A stretch of 64,000 nucleotides of DNA from Lactobacillus sp. (lineage in GTDB: Bacteria > Bacillota > Bacilli > Lactobacillales > Lactobacillaceae), in the NCBI GenBank assembly GCA_022484695.1, contig JAKVKU010000012.1, positions 1 through 64,000 of the forward strand, in the 5' to 3' direction. The translations under genes were made by a program, and so were the position numbers. This document shows, piece after piece, positions 36,646 to 45,875 of the stretch. Position 1 is the first letter of the stretch. Each line of letters begins with the position of its first letter. The notes beneath the pieces were generated by a model, which had not been told where the DNA came from, did no database searches, and saw nothing but the letters and a program-made list of their open reading frames with translations.

Positions 36646-36756
36646 TTGAAAGTAGGTATTATGGCTACCAATGACGATGGTCAGATTCAGATTACGAATT
36701 CAAATACAACAATGCTAATAGTTGAACCACCACGGAGGATATCCGCAGGGTTCTAA
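36646..36756 (+). CDS. Small ORF (36 aa) between T-box and hydratase gene
   Basis: A 36-residue reading frame starting at TTG 36646, just after GAGGTGG, and ending at TAA 36756. The peptide begins MKVGIMATNDDGQIQI and ends RRISAGF. It lies after the T-box terminator and 23 nt before the hydratase-like gene, so it would be translated only when the T-box reads through. I do not recognise it. It could be a leader peptide, a small protein or a chance frame; an internal ATG (36661) would give 31 residues. Confidence 0.4.
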   Translation: MKVGIMATNDDGQIQITNSNTTMLIVEPPRRISAGF

Positions 36757-36779
36757 CACAAATTAAGGAGCGGATATTT

Positions 36780-37580
36780 ATGAGTACAACCAATGTCGAT
36801 ACATTAAGCGCAGTAGAAGCCAAATTAGCCAACACGTTATTTGAAGCTTGGCAGACCCAAAAAGCTTTAGATTTAAATGAATACAAAGATGTCTTAAAAG
36901 ATTATGATTCAGCCTACCGGGTGCAACGTCGGTTAACCGAATTGAAAAAAGAACCGGTGGGCGGCTATAAGGTCAGCTTAACCAGTGCCCAGACCCAAAA
37001 AATGTTTGCAGCCACTGAACCCTTGTATGGGGCCCAAGTCCAAAGTCACTTCTTAACATCACCAGCTAAAGTGCCATTAACGAAGGTCATGGAACCTTTA
37101 GCTGAAGTAGAATTAGTCTTTAAAGCCAAAGTCGATTTATCCCCTGAAGATTCACTCACTGATTTATGGCACAAAACTACAGTTGCCCCAGGGGTGGAAG
37201 TGCCTGATGCCCGCTTCAAAGACTGGTTCCCAGCCTTACCTAAGTTATTAGTGATGGCTGACGCTGCGGTTGGCGGCTATGTGGTCTATGGTCAAGAAGT
37301 TGATGCCACGAATTTCACCGTGGATCAATTAGCCCAAGTCACTACTGAATTATTTCATGACGGTAAGAAATTAAAAGATGGCCAGGCCAGTGAAGTATTA
37401 GGCAATCCGTTAAACTCCTTGAAATGGTTAGTTGAGAAATTACACAGCCAAAGTTTGCGTTTAACTGCGGGCCAACGAGTCTCAACTGGGACTTTCCTAT
37501 TACCCGAGAAATTAACCGCGGGTAAGTGGGAAGCTAAGTTCAGCCACAACTTAGGTAATGTTAATTTAGATGTAGAATAA
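36780..37580 (+). CDS. 2-oxopent-4-enoate hydratase/FAH-superfamily-like protein
   Basis: A 266-residue protein of the 2-keto-4-pentenoate hydratase (MhpD-like) family in the fumarylacetoacetase superfamily. GGYKVSLTSAQTQKMF matches the family's GYK(I/V)G-type motif, EPLAEVELVFK provides the metal-binding acidic pair (ExE), and PGVEVPDARFKDW a further acidic site. These enzymes hydrate 2-oxo-4-enoates in aromatic degradation, but no such pathway is evident here and the gene sits under a T-box. It probably acts on a 2-oxoacid derived from an amino acid, as hydratase or decarboxylase. AAGGAG precedes the ATG. Confidence 0.78.
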   Translation: MSTTNVDTLSAVEAKLANTLFEAWQTQKALDLNEYKDVLKDYDSAYRVQRRLTELKKEPVGGYKVSLTSAQTQKMFAATEPLYGAQVQSHFLTSPAKVPLTKVMEPLAEVELVFKAKVDLSPEDSLTDLWHKTTVAPGVEVPDARFKDWFPALPKLLVMADAAVGGYVVYGQEVDATNFTVDQLAQVTTELFHDGKKLKDGQASEVLGNPLNSLKWLVEKLHSQSLRLTAGQRVSTGTFLLPEKLTAGKWEAKFSHNLGNVNLDVE

Positions 37581-37685
37581 GCGTTAGTAAACCAATAATC
37601 ATAACGACCTTTATCCAAAACCTGAATATGTAATTGCAGTCTAATAACCTCCTGTCTTTGTATTCAGCCATTACAATGACACATT

Positions 37686-37720
37686 AAAACCCCACCGAAA
37701 GCAATCATCGGTGGGGTTTT
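37686..37720. terminator. Bidirectional terminator between hydratase gene and trp operon
   Basis: Perfect arms AAAACCCCACCG / CGGTGGGGTTTT with an 11-nt loop between convergent units. Confidence 0.92.
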
Positions 37721-37738
37721 AATATGAGCTAAGACAGA

Positions 37739-38533
37739 TTAGACCGCTTGTTGGGCTTGGTTATCTAAGGCTGTCCGAATTTCTTTGGCATACTGGCCTA
37801 AGTATTTTGGCGCGTCTTGGCCGTGCTTGGCAACTAAATCCACAATGGCACTACCAATAATGGCGCCATCAGCGATTTCAGCCATTTCATAGGCTTGTTC
37901 CGGGGTATGAATCCCGAAGCCAATCGCTGTGGGGACGTCTGTGTATTTGCGAATATCGGCAATTAATTCATTTAAGTTTTGGGAGAAACTATCCCGAGTC
38001 CCGGTGATGCCCAAAGAAGAGACCACATAGATAAAGCCTGTAGCAGCTTTGGCGATTTTCTCAATGCGATGGCCACTAGTAGGGGTCACTAACGGCACTA
38101 AGTCGATACCGTATTTATCGGCAAAGGGTGCTAATTCGTCCCGTTCTTCATAAGGCATATCTGGAATCACTAATCCAGACACCCCTAGGGCTTGGCATTT
38201 TTTGCAAAAAGCATCATAGCCATATTTAAAGACGATATTTAAATAGGTCAAAAAGATCAACGGCACATCGGATTGTTTGCGAATTTCAGCCACGATATCA
38301 AAAATCTTATCGGGGGTGACGCCGGCGGCAAAGGCCCGTAAGTCCGCATCTTGAATCACCGGACCATCCGCCACGGGATCAGAGAAGGGAATCCCCAGTT
38401 CCACAATATCAGCGCCGTTATTAGCTAAGGCTAAAACGTTTTGAACGGTGGTGTCAAAATCTGGATCATTGGCGACAACGAAAGGAATAAAAGCTTTATG
38501 GTTGTTAAAAACAGGTTTTAAATTACTCATCAT
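37739..38533 (-). CDS. trpA: Tryptophan synthase alpha subunit
   Basis: A 264-residue TIM barrel splitting indole-3-glycerol phosphate to indole and glyceraldehyde 3-phosphate. The catalytic Glu and Asp lie in [16 protein letters not shown], and the phosphate site in [10 protein letters not shown]. The start ATG 38533 (or the adjacent ATG 38530) follows AAAGGAG inside the end of trpB, an 11- or 8-nt overlap; the much longer open frame to 38764 is an overlap artefact. It acts in complex with TrpB. Last gene of trpDCFBA. Confidence 0.95.
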   Translation of the reverse strand: MMSNLKPVFNNHKAFIPFVVANDPDFDTTVQNVLALANNGADIVELGIPFSDPVADGPVIQDADLRAFAAGVTPDKIFDIVAEIRKQSDVPLIFLTYLNIVFKYGYDAFCKKCQALGVSGLVIPDMPYEERDELAPFADKYGIDLVPLVTPTSGHRIEKIAKAATGFIYVVSSLGITGTRDSFSQNLNELIADIRKYTDVPTAIGFGIHTPEQAYEMAEIADGAIIGSAIVDLVAKHGQDAPKYLGQYAKEIRTALDNQAQQAV

Positions 38534-39731
38534 CAATAGAAACTCCTTTATATTTAGCAATGCTGGCCACGTCTTTATCCCCTCGGCCGGATAGGGTACA
38601 GATAATAATTTGATCTTTAGACATTGTTGGGGCGATTTTTTCCACATAGGCGATGGCGTGGCAACTTTCCACGGCAGCGATGATGCCTTCAGTTTTAGCG
38701 ATATATTCAAAGGCTTGGACGGATTCATCATCGGTGATCCCCACATATTGGGCCCGACCGGCATCGGCTAAGGCCGCATGTTCTGGACCAACGCCGGGGT
38801 AATCTAGGCCGGCAGAGATGGAGTACACTTTATCGATTTGACCATTTTTGTCTTGCAGGAACATGGATTTCATGCCATGGAAGACGCCGATGCTGCCCCG
38901 TTCAATGGTGGCGGCGGTTTCGTCGGTATCGACACCTTTACCAGCGGCTTCCACACCGACTAATTGGACACTAGGATCATCAATGAAGTCGGCAAATGTG
39001 CCAATGGCATTGCTGCCACCACCCACACAGGCCACCACCATATCTGGTAAAGTGTGTTCTTGGGCTTGTAGTTGTACCTTAGCTTCTTTACTGATAACAC
39101 TTTGGAAGTCATGGACCATTTCTGGGAATGGATAAGGTCCTACAGCAGAACCGAGGATATAAAAGGTGTCATCCACCCGACTAGCCCATTCTTGCATGGT
39201 GGCGTTCACGGCATCTTTTAAGACCATGGAGCCGCTGGTGACGGCGTGGACTTTAGCACCTAAGAGTTCCATACGATAAACGTTTAATTTTTGCCGTTCA
39301 GTATCTTCTTTACCCATGAAGACTTCACATTCCAGCCCCATTAAAGCAGCGATGGTAGCAGTAGCCACCCCGTGTTGGCCGGCCCCGGTTTCGGCGATTA
39401 GTCGTTTTTTACCTAAGTGCTTAGCCACCAAGGCTTGGCCGATCACGTTGTTAATTTTATGGGCGCCGGTGTGGTTTAAATCTTCCCGTTTCAAGTAAAT
39501 TTTAGCGCCGCCTAAATCCTTGGTCATATTTTCCGCATAATATAACAGGGAAGGACGATTGGCGTAGTTCACCAGTAAATCTTTTAACTCCTTTTGAAAA
39601 GCCGGATCATCTTTTAATTTATGATATTCAGCCGCAATGATTTCTAGTTCATTCATTAAAGTTTCAGGGATATATTGACCGCCAAACTTACCATAGCGAC
39701 CTAATTTTTCTTTTTCTACCATATTTTTCAT
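38523..39731 (-). CDS. trpB: Tryptophan synthase beta subunit
   Basis: A 402-residue PLP enzyme condensing indole with serine. PLP Lys is in [11 protein letters not shown], the phosphate-binding glycine loop in [10 protein letters not shown], and catalytic Glu in [10 protein letters not shown]. The ATG overlaps the trpF stop by one base (TAATG), with AAAGGAG upstream. Of TrpB1 type by length and motifs. Confidence 0.96.
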   Translation of the reverse strand: MKNMVEKEKLGRYGKFGGQYIPETLMNELEIIAAEYHKLKDDPAFQKELKDLLVNYANRPSLLYYAENMTKDLGGAKIYLKREDLNHTGAHKINNVIGQALVAKHLGKKRLIAETGAGQHGVATATIAALMGLECEVFMGKEDTERQKLNVYRMELLGAKVHAVTSGSMVLKDAVNATMQEWASRVDDTFYILGSAVGPYPFPEMVHDFQSVISKEAKVQLQAQEHTLPDMVVACVGGGSNAIGTFADFIDDPSVQLVGVEAAGKGVDTDETAATIERGSIGVFHGMKSMFLQDKNGQIDKVYSISAGLDYPGVGPEHAALADAGRAQYVGITDDESVQAFEYIAKTEGIIAAVESCHAIAYVEKIAPTMSKDQIIICTLSGRGDKDVASIAKYKGVSIDDE

Positions 39732-40315
39732 TAAATTCGTACTCCTTTAGCATTTTCAACAAATGCGCTAATTTTTTGGGGATCTTTGTGCCCAGCTGAT
39801 TCCACCCCGCTGGAAACATCAACAAAGTCTGGGTGGGTGATGGTGATGGCCTGGGCCACGTTTGTGGCAGTTAGACCACCGGCTAAAATAACGGGTTTTT
39901 CTAATTGGGGCAGTGGCTCCCAAGCTAAGGTTTGGCCACTACCTTGACCACTATCTACCATTAAGTAATCAGCAGGGGATGTGGGATCGATGGCTTTGTT
40001 TTGAAAGACTTGAATGACTTTCAAGCCGACAGCTTGTAAACGTTGCACTAATACCGGATCATTAGCCCCGTGTAATTGGGCGATGTCAATGGCCCCGGCA
40101 GCATATAAGGCTTCGATGGTGTCGAAATCTTCATGGACAAAGACGCCCACCGTTTGAATATTGGGATTTAATTGAGTCTTTAGGCTTAAAGCCTGGGCTA
40201 GTTGGATTTGATGGCGGCTGGGGGCAAAGACGAAGCCGGCCAAGTCAGCGGCCGTTTCATTCACTGCTAAAACATCCAAGTCGGTCATCAGACCGCAAAT
40301 TTTCACTTTAACCAT
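39731..40315 (-). CDS. trpF: Phosphoribosylanthranilate isomerase
   Basis: A 194-residue TIM barrel with the N-terminal VKICGL containing the catalytic Cys, [17 protein letters not shown], and VDVSSGVES at the phosphate site. The start at 40315 overlaps the trpC stop by 8 nt; the longer frame to 40363 has an N-terminus unlike the family. Converts PRA to CdRP. Confidence 0.94.
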   Translation of the reverse strand: MVKVKICGLMTDLDVLAVNETAADLAGFVFAPSRHQIQLAQALSLKTQLNPNIQTVGVFVHEDFDTIEALYAAGAIDIAQLHGANDPVLVQRLQAVGLKVIQVFQNKAIDPTSPADYLMVDSGQGSGQTLAWEPLPQLEKPVILAGGLTATNVAQAITITHPDFVDVSSGVESAGHKDPQKISAFVENAKGVRI

Positions 40316-41099
40316 AAGCAACCTCTTTAAATTGTTGGACCATCTTGGCTTTGTCCTCAGCACGCATTAGAGCTTCACCAATCAGAATCCCGTCAAAGCC
40401 CGCTTGTTTAAGGGGGATCAAGTCTGCCGGTTTTTTTAAACCACTTTCGGCGATGACGGCCACATCTGCTGGAATCAAGTTTTTTAATTGTAGGCTATTG
40501 GCCACATTCACTGTGAAATTTTTTAAATTACGATTATTGATGCCGATGATCTTGGCACCGGCAGCTAGGGCCCGCTTAACTTCGGCTTCATTATGAACTT
40601 CAACAATGGCATTGAGTTGCAAATCATGGGCCAATTGAAGATAGTCCTTAAGCTGTTGGTCGTCTAAAATGGCGACGATCAATAAAATAATAGCAGCGCC
40701 GTTGGCCTTAGCTTGATAGATCATATAAGGATCAATCGTGAAATCCTTGCGTAATAAGGGCCGCTTGGTGATTTTACTGACCTTATCCAAGTAAGTTAAC
40801 GAACCCTTGAAGTAAGCTGGTTCTGTTAAAACTGAGATGGCATCTACACCAGCTTCATCATAGGCCTTGGCAATGGCCATATAAGGGAAATCAGTAACGA
40901 TTTGGCCCTTAGAAGGGGAAGCTTGCTTTAATTCACCAATAATGTGTAGACCCGGTTGTTTGAGTTGGGCCGCAAAGTCGATTGCCGGCAAGGTTTTAAG
41001 GGCGACCTTCGCACACTGCTGCACCGCTTTTAAACTGCTCGTCTGTTTTTCAATTTTTAAGCGCCGCTTGGTTGCAGCGACTAAGTCATCTAAAATCAT
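40308..41099 (-). CDS. trpC: Indole-3-glycerol phosphate synthase
   Basis: A 263-residue TIM barrel with the N-terminal [14 protein letters not shown] extension, [12 protein letters not shown] (catalytic Lys), [24 protein letters not shown] and [10 protein letters not shown]. It makes InGP from CdRP. It starts within trpD (4-nt ATGA overlap), so it is translationally coupled. Confidence 0.95.
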   Translation of the reverse strand: MILDDLVAATKRRLKIEKQTSSLKAVQQCAKVALKTLPAIDFAAQLKQPGLHIIGELKQASPSKGQIVTDFPYMAIAKAYDEAGVDAISVLTEPAYFKGSLTYLDKVSKITKRPLLRKDFTIDPYMIYQAKANGAAIILLIVAILDDQQLKDYLQLAHDLQLNAIVEVHNEAEVKRALAAGAKIIGINNRNLKNFTVNVANSLQLKNLIPADVAVIAESGLKKPADLIPLKQAGFDGILIGEALMRAEDKAKMVQQFKEVAYG

Positions 41100-42121
41100 G
41101 CCACAACATCCTCCGCATTTTGTGAGAAGTTAACGAGTTTCGTTAACTGGGCCTCGGCTTTACCCGTTGCAATGGTTTGCCGGGCTAAGTCAATACCTTG
41201 GGCAATTGTTAATTCTGGTTTAGCTAAGTGTAAAGCCGCACCGGCATTTAACAAAACAGCGTCTAGCCGGGGGCTTTGCACGTTCTTAAGAATTTCTCGG
41301 GTGATGGCCGCATTTTCAGCCGGGGTACCACCCACTAAGTCTTCATGTTTAGCCCGTTTAAAGCCTAGTTCTTCAGGGGTTAGGGAATAATGGGTGATTT
41401 TGCCTTGGTTTAGTTCCACCACCTGGTTGGCAGCGGTGGTGGTTAATTCATCTAAGCCATCTTCACTGTGGACGATCATCGCTCTGACCACGCCTAATTT
41501 ATGGAGCACTTCAGCCATGGGTTCTAATAGGTTAGCATCATAGACGCCAAATAACTGCATTTGGGGATGGGCTGGATTAGCTAGCGGCCCTAAGATATTA
41601 AAAATAGTTCTAAAGCCCAAAGCCTTACGGACCGGGGCCACGAAACGCATGGATTTATGATATTCTTGGGCGAATAAGAAGCAGAAATTATTGTCGGCTA
41701 AACTTTGATAGCCAACTTCTGGGCTTTGGTTGATGTTAATACCCAGGGCTTCCAAGACATCAGCGGCACCACTCTTAGAGCTGGCCGCCCGGTTGCCATG
41801 TTTGGCAACTTTGACCCCAGCGGCTGAAACGACGATGGCGCTGGTGGATGAAATATTAAAGGAATTAGAATGATCCCCGCCAGTACCGACGATTTCTAAG
41901 ACGCCATCAACTTTGGGAAAGGCTAGGGCTTGGTGGCGCATGGCGCTAGCTGCGCCGGCAATTTCATCTGGGGTGGGATTTTTAATAGTTAAACCGGTGA
42001 GTAGGCTGGCGATTTGAATGTCAGAAACTTGGCCGGTCATAATTTCATTTAAAACGGCTTGGCTTTCAGCGAAAGTTAAATTTTGTTGGTTGATCATTTT
42101 TTCAATTGCTTCTTTAATCAT
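41096..42121 (-). CDS. trpD: Anthranilate phosphoribosyltransferase
   Basis: A 341-residue TrpD with the PRPP-binding motif [35 protein letters not shown], the [12 protein letters not shown] segment and the [20 protein letters not shown] signature. First gene of trpDCFBA behind a Trp T-box. There is no trpE or trpG in the operon or elsewhere in the window, so anthranilate supply must come from other loci or from outside. GGAGG precedes the ATG. Confidence 0.96.
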   Translation of the reverse strand: MIKEAIEKMINQQNLTFAESQAVLNEIMTGQVSDIQIASLLTGLTIKNPTPDEIAGAASAMRHQALAFPKVDGVLEIVGTGGDHSNSFNISSTSAIVVSAAGVKVAKHGNRAASSKSGAADVLEALGININQSPEVGYQSLADNNFCFLFAQEYHKSMRFVAPVRKALGFRTIFNILGPLANPAHPQMQLFGVYDANLLEPMAEVLHKLGVVRAMIVHSEDGLDELTTTAANQVVELNQGKITHYSLTPEELGFKRAKHEDLVGGTPAENAAITREILKNVQSPRLDAVLLNAGAALHLAKPELTIAQGIDLARQTIATGKAEAQLTKLVNFSQNAEDVVA

Positions 42122-42241
42122 GGCGATTACCTCCTGGTAATGGAAAATGCTAAGTGATATTTACCGTATGTTTTGACTGGGGTTATTCAATCGCCATCGT
42201 TTGTTAATTGTCGTCATTTGGGACACCTCCAAAATTTATAT

Positions 42242-42555
42242 AAAAAAATCCGCCCATAACAAGTTGAATTGTTAAGGACGGATAGAATTTCCGCGGTGCC
42301 ACCTTAATTTGATTAGTCTATGCCAAATAAGTGCTCAAAAGCTGGACTAATCACCCTCGACAAGGGGCTAACACCCCTCCGGTAACTGACGTATACCTAA
42401 CGTTTCTCCATACTTGCCTAAGCTTTCAGAAGAACCCTCAGTGGTCCATTTAACTATCTGCGTTCGGCTGCATTCTCAGCGACTAGCAACTCTCTTCACG
42501 GGCACGATAATCTTGATCTCCACTTCAACGGTTTATGGACGAATTAATTTATGAA
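42242..42555 (-). promoter_or_regulatory. T-box leader, Trp specifier, of the trp operon
   Basis: On the minus strand the T-box AAATTAAGGTGGCACCGCGG (42291-42310) precedes a terminator with arms ATCCGTCCTTAACAA / TTGTTATGGGCGGAT and seven T (42242-42283). Stem I is closed by AGTGG/CCACT, and the specifier loop ends AAATGGA, giving TGG (Trp) at 42446-42448 followed by A. This matches the trp genes downstream. Confidence 0.93.
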
Positions 42556-42559
42556 ACTT

Positions 42560-42588
42560 ATATTAGAGTATTCAAAGAAACTTGTCAA
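42560..42588 (-). promoter_or_regulatory. Promoter of the Trp T-box transcript
   Basis: Minus-strand TTGACA (42583-42588), a 17-nt spacer and TAATAT (42560-42565). Confidence 0.85.
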
Positions 42589-42615
42589 CACCTTTTAATT
42601 AAAAAGTTTAAAAAA

Positions 42616-42942
42616 CTAAGCCCATCCTAAGAAACGAATGGCCGCCATGGCAATGACCCCAACGACCACGACCGCTAAAAGACTTTTGGAAATAACTGCG
42701 GTAATGATAGCGGGAATCGATGCTAAAAAATTAGGCACATTTAGGCCAGGAAAATGACCAGTTCTGGTGACCAGCAAGCTTTCCACGAAAATCGCACTTA
42801 AAATTGCCACGGGGACAAAGCTTAAAAAGTGGGTCAGCCAATCTGGCAGTTTGAAGTTCTTGACCAAAGCAAAGGGGATGACCCGGATCAGCCAAGTGAC
42901 CAGGCCACATAAAATAATGGTGATATAAACTTTTGTGGTCAT
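42616..42942 (-). CDS. azlD: AzlD family branched-chain amino acid exporter subunit
   Basis: A 108-residue membrane protein with three to four helices and the AzlD motif LVTWLIRVIPFAL near the N-terminus. It is the small partner of AzlC in branched-chain amino acid (LIV-E type) efflux. It overlaps azlC by 4 nt. No clear terminator separates it from the trp T-box promoter 30-60 nt downstream. Confidence 0.9.
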   Translation of the reverse strand: MTTKVYITIILCGLVTWLIRVIPFALVKNFKLPDWLTHFLSFVPVAILSAIFVESLLVTRTGHFPGLNVPNFLASIPAIITAVISKSLLAVVVVGVIAMAAIRFLGWA

Positions 42943-43640
42943 TTACGATTCACCGCCATTCCAAAAAGACAACCTAAAATGGTGGCCAAAAGAATCGCTG
43001 AATTACCAGCCATAAACCGCATCAAGATAATCATGAGAATGGCCACACATAAAAACACCTGGAGATGCTTGAGCAATGGCCTTGAGCGATCGGTAATGAT
43101 TTGCAGGTACAACAAGCCAATAAACATGGCCACAACGGCAAAATCTAAGCCCAGGGATTCTGGGTTAGGAATTAACCCACCAATCAAACTCCCGGCCACC
43201 GTGGCCAAAGCCCAAACTAAATAAGCAACGATGTTAGCAGAATTTAACCAGGGACCATTTAAGTGGTGGTTGGTGAAATTTAATTTGTTCATGGACAACG
43301 CAAAAGTTTCATCTGTTAATAAAGAGCCCACCCCAATATTTTCACCAAATGATTTGTCTTTGAAATAAGGCGCCACGGTCATGCTCATCAAGCTCATCCG
43401 AGCATTGATCAAAATGGTTGAGACCACAATTGCCCCAATGGGACTGCCGGCAGCCAGCATCCCGGTAATAATGAATTGGGCCGAGCCAGCATAAACGATT
43501 AACGACATTAATAAGACCATCAAGACTGAAAGGTGATAGGTCTTGGCTACGATCCCAAAGGCGATACCGACGCCGATATAACCAAATACTGTTGGTAAAA
43601 CATCTTTAAAACCACTGCGATAGGTGAGTTGGTCATCCAT
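42939..43640 (-). CDS. azlC: AzlC family branched-chain amino acid exporter subunit
   Basis: A 233-residue, seven- to eight-helix membrane protein of the AzlC/BrnF family: GFKDVLPTVFGYIGVGIAFG at the N-terminus, SLIVYAGSAQFI in helix 3, and TDETFALS in the following loop. It exports branched-chain amino acids or analogues together with AzlD. A strong GGGGGG ribosome site precedes the ATG. Confidence 0.92.
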   Translation of the reverse strand: MDDQLTYRSGFKDVLPTVFGYIGVGIAFGIVAKTYHLSVLMVLLMSLIVYAGSAQFIITGMLAAGSPIGAIVVSTILINARMSLMSMTVAPYFKDKSFGENIGVGSLLTDETFALSMNKLNFTNHHLNGPWLNSANIVAYLVWALATVAGSLIGGLIPNPESLGLDFAVVAMFIGLLYLQIITDRSRPLLKHLQVFLCVAILMIILMRFMAGNSAILLATILGCLFGMAVNRK

Positions 43641-43839
43641 CTATATTGCCCCCCTAAAAATATGCCAATTGTGAGTTGCAATCTGGCATAGTTATGATAA
43701 ATTAATGAGTGAAACATAATAATTTCTATCATAACAGTAAATGTTAGGGTTTTGTAGCAGAATTTGCACTGAATTGACAAAAAATTACATTCATCCTAAG
43801 CTGTACGGATAGTGATTAATTTTGAAGGGAAGTTTTTTA

Positions 43840-44313
43840 ATGGCTAAAGTTGAAAGTTTCACCTTGGATCATACCAAGGTTAAAGCACCTTATGTACGTT
43901 TAATTACTGAAGAAACCGGGCCAAAGGGTGATTTGATTTCGAATTATGACCTACGTTTGGTTCAACCAAATGAAAATGCCATTCCAACCGCCGGGTTACA
44001 TACCATTGAACATCTATTAGCCAGTTTATTGCGGGATCGGATGGATGGGGTCATTGACTGCTCCCCATTTGGCTGCCGCACCGGCTTTCATTTGATTATG
44101 TGGGGTCAACATAGTACCACTGAAGTGGCTAAAGCGCTAAAGAGTTCTTTAGAAGCCATTGCCGATGTGATTAAGTGGGAAGATGTCCCCGGGACCACCA
44201 TTTATTCCTGTGGTAATTATCGGGACCATTCATTGTTTAGTGCCAAAGAGTGGTCCAAGAAAATTGTCGCCGAAGGTATCAGTTCAGATCCCTTTGAACG
44301 CCATCCAGTATAA
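43840..44313 (+). CDS. luxS: S-ribosylhomocysteine lyase LuxS
   Basis: A 157-residue metalloenzyme cleaving S-ribosylhomocysteine to homocysteine and DPD, the autoinducer-2 precursor. The metal site is HTIEH (H54-H58) plus Cys in SCGNYRDHS, and the active-site Cys is in [11 protein letters not shown]. The ATG at 43840 follows GAAGGGA; the TTG at 43822 is rejected. TTGACA at 43774 with a 17-nt spacer to TAAGCT is a possible promoter. It is monocistronic; Pfs (MTA/SAH nucleosidase) is not in the window. Confidence 0.96.
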   Translation: MAKVESFTLDHTKVKAPYVRLITEETGPKGDLISNYDLRLVQPNENAIPTAGLHTIEHLLASLLRDRMDGVIDCSPFGCRTGFHLIMWGQHSTTEVAKALKSSLEAIADVIKWEDVPGTTIYSCGNYRDHSLFSAKEWSKKIVAEGISSDPFERHPV

Positions 44314-44319
44314 AATAAA

Positions 44320-44360
44320 AAATCGCAAACCACGTTTTAATGTGGCTTGCGATTTTTTTA
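44320..44360. terminator. Bidirectional terminator
   Basis: AAAAATCGCAAACCAC / GTGGCTTGCGATTTTTTT between convergent luxS and the Nudix gene. Confidence 0.9.
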
Positions 44361-44813
44361 GGACTGTACGAATTTTTGGGTGGCTATGATCATATCTTTG
44401 GTTTGCGGATTTAACAAAGGCGGTAAGTTGTCGAAATCAAAGTATTTTAGACTTAAGGTCTCATCTGTAGGGCTAACGATCATGTCCCCACCAATGGGTT
44501 CAACCAGGAATAATCGGGAAATCACCTGACACTGATCGCCATTGGGATAAGTGGTAAAACCTTGATCAAATAAGCCAATGGGGGCGATTATTTTAACCTG
44601 GAAGCCACTGTCTTCGGCCACTTCCCGCAACACATTTTGTTCATAGGTTTCCCCGTATTCCATATAACCCCCGGGTAAACTCCAATTATGGGTATCTGTG
44701 CGCTCTTGCAGGAGAATTTGTTGTTTGTCTTTCACAATTGCCCCAGCCGCCGCGTTTAAAATGATGGGCATGTGGGCAACTTTTGCACGGATTGCTTGAA
44801 TATAGTCAGCCAA
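44358..44813 (-). CDS. Nudix hydrolase (second)
   Basis: A 151-residue Nudix protein. Its box GYMEYGETYEQNVLREVAEDSGF departs from consensus only in ED for EE in REUxEExGU, a conservative change. The start is TTG 44813 after AAAGGTG; no better ATG exists upstream, and the first internal Met is at residue 15. The substrate is unknown. It is in the same direction as the AEC carrier gene 41 nt upstream and may be cotranscribed. Confidence 0.85.
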   Translation of the reverse strand: MADYIQAIRAKVAHMPIILNAAAGAIVKDKQQILLQERTDTHNWSLPGGYMEYGETYEQNVLREVAEDSGFQVKIIAPIGLFDQGFTTYPNGDQCQVISRLFLVEPIGGDMIVSPTDETLSLKYFDFDNLPPLLNPQTKDMIIATQKFVQS

Positions 44814-44853
44814 GAAATCACACCTTTCTATATAATGCTATCCTTATTCTAAG

Positions 44854-45768
44854 CTATCCAATCAATAATATGAACCCAGCCATGGTGAAAAATGAACAAA
44901 CCGTGCTGAGAAATTGGGTGGAAGCCATTTCGGATTCGGCGGTTTGATATTGAATGGCTAAGGACGTGGGCATGGTGGCCGTCGGAATCGCTAGGGTCAA
45001 GATGACGATGCGTTGCACGGTTTGGGGGAAATGTAAGGCAAACATGCAGGCCCAGATGATCAAGGGAAATAAAAGATTTTTTAAGAAGACATTTAAAACC
45101 ACATTTTTGGTGATTCTCAACTTGCGGGTGGCCAAAACGATCCCAGAGGCAAACAGTGCCACCCCACCAGAGGCTTTACCCAGCAATGTGAAGGAGTTCT
45201 CCAATTCGGTGGGAATATGGGAGCCTAATAAGGCCAGGATAAAACCAGCTAAGGCAGCGATTACCAGAGGCTTTTTCAATGTGGATATGAGGCGGTCTTT
45301 AATGGCGGATTCTTCACCAGATAAGGCGCCAAAAACCAAGGGCAAAATAAAAATATTAATGATTAGACTGCTGACCCCCACGTCGATGGCACTGAGGCTA
45401 TTGCCAAAAATCAATCCTAAAATCGCCGTCCCCACAAAGGGGACCGATGGATCAGCGACACTCATGGCACGTAGGGCTGCCAGACCAGCGGCATTGCCAG
45501 CGACATAACGGTAGATCGCAAATAAAATGATGTAGGCCCCCAACATGGCCCCAAATAACCAGGCAGCCATGGGGACATTGGCTAAGATGATTTTTCGGGA
45601 CGTGCCCCAAATCCCAGCGAAGATACTCATGGGCAAGGTGAAGTCCATGATGAGTTTGACGAAGCGTTGGGCATCATGGTCATCAAATATCTGGCGCCAA
45701 GCCGACCAATACCCGATACCCAAGGTGACAATGATTGGTAATAATGCAAAGATTAGCGTTTTAATCAT
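44854..45768 (-). CDS. AEC family transporter (auxin efflux carrier/malate permease type)
   Basis: A 304-residue ten-helix carrier with the AEC fold: two halves, VADPSVPFVGTAILG in the middle and ATMPTSLAIQY near the C-terminus. In lactic acid bacteria such proteins often carry malate, lactate or other organic acids, usually beside mleS or citrate genes. None is here, so substrate and direction are open. Confidence 0.87.
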   Translation of the reverse strand: MIKTLIFALLPIIVTLGIGYWSAWRQIFDDHDAQRFVKLIMDFTLPMSIFAGIWGTSRKIILANVPMAAWLFGAMLGAYIILFAIYRYVAGNAAGLAALRAMSVADPSVPFVGTAILGLIFGNSLSAIDVGVSSLIINIFILPLVFGALSGEESAIKDRLISTLKKPLVIAALAGFILALLGSHIPTELENSFTLLGKASGGVALFASGIVLATRKLRITKNVVLNVFLKNLLFPLIIWACMFALHFPQTVQRIVILTLAIPTATMPTSLAIQYQTAESEMASTQFLSTVCSFFTMAGFILLIG

Positions 45769-45875
45769 GATGGCATGACCTCTTTTAAAGTATGTTTTAT
45801 CAGCAAAAGCGTAACGCTGAATTTGTTAGAACGCAATTAATATGTCATAAAAATTAGATAAAGGAGTTCGTTTCA

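Noticed and set aside
38530-38764. N-terminal extension of about 78 residues on trpA
   Set aside because: It lies wholly inside trpB in another frame; the family start and AAAGGAG site are at 38533/38530.
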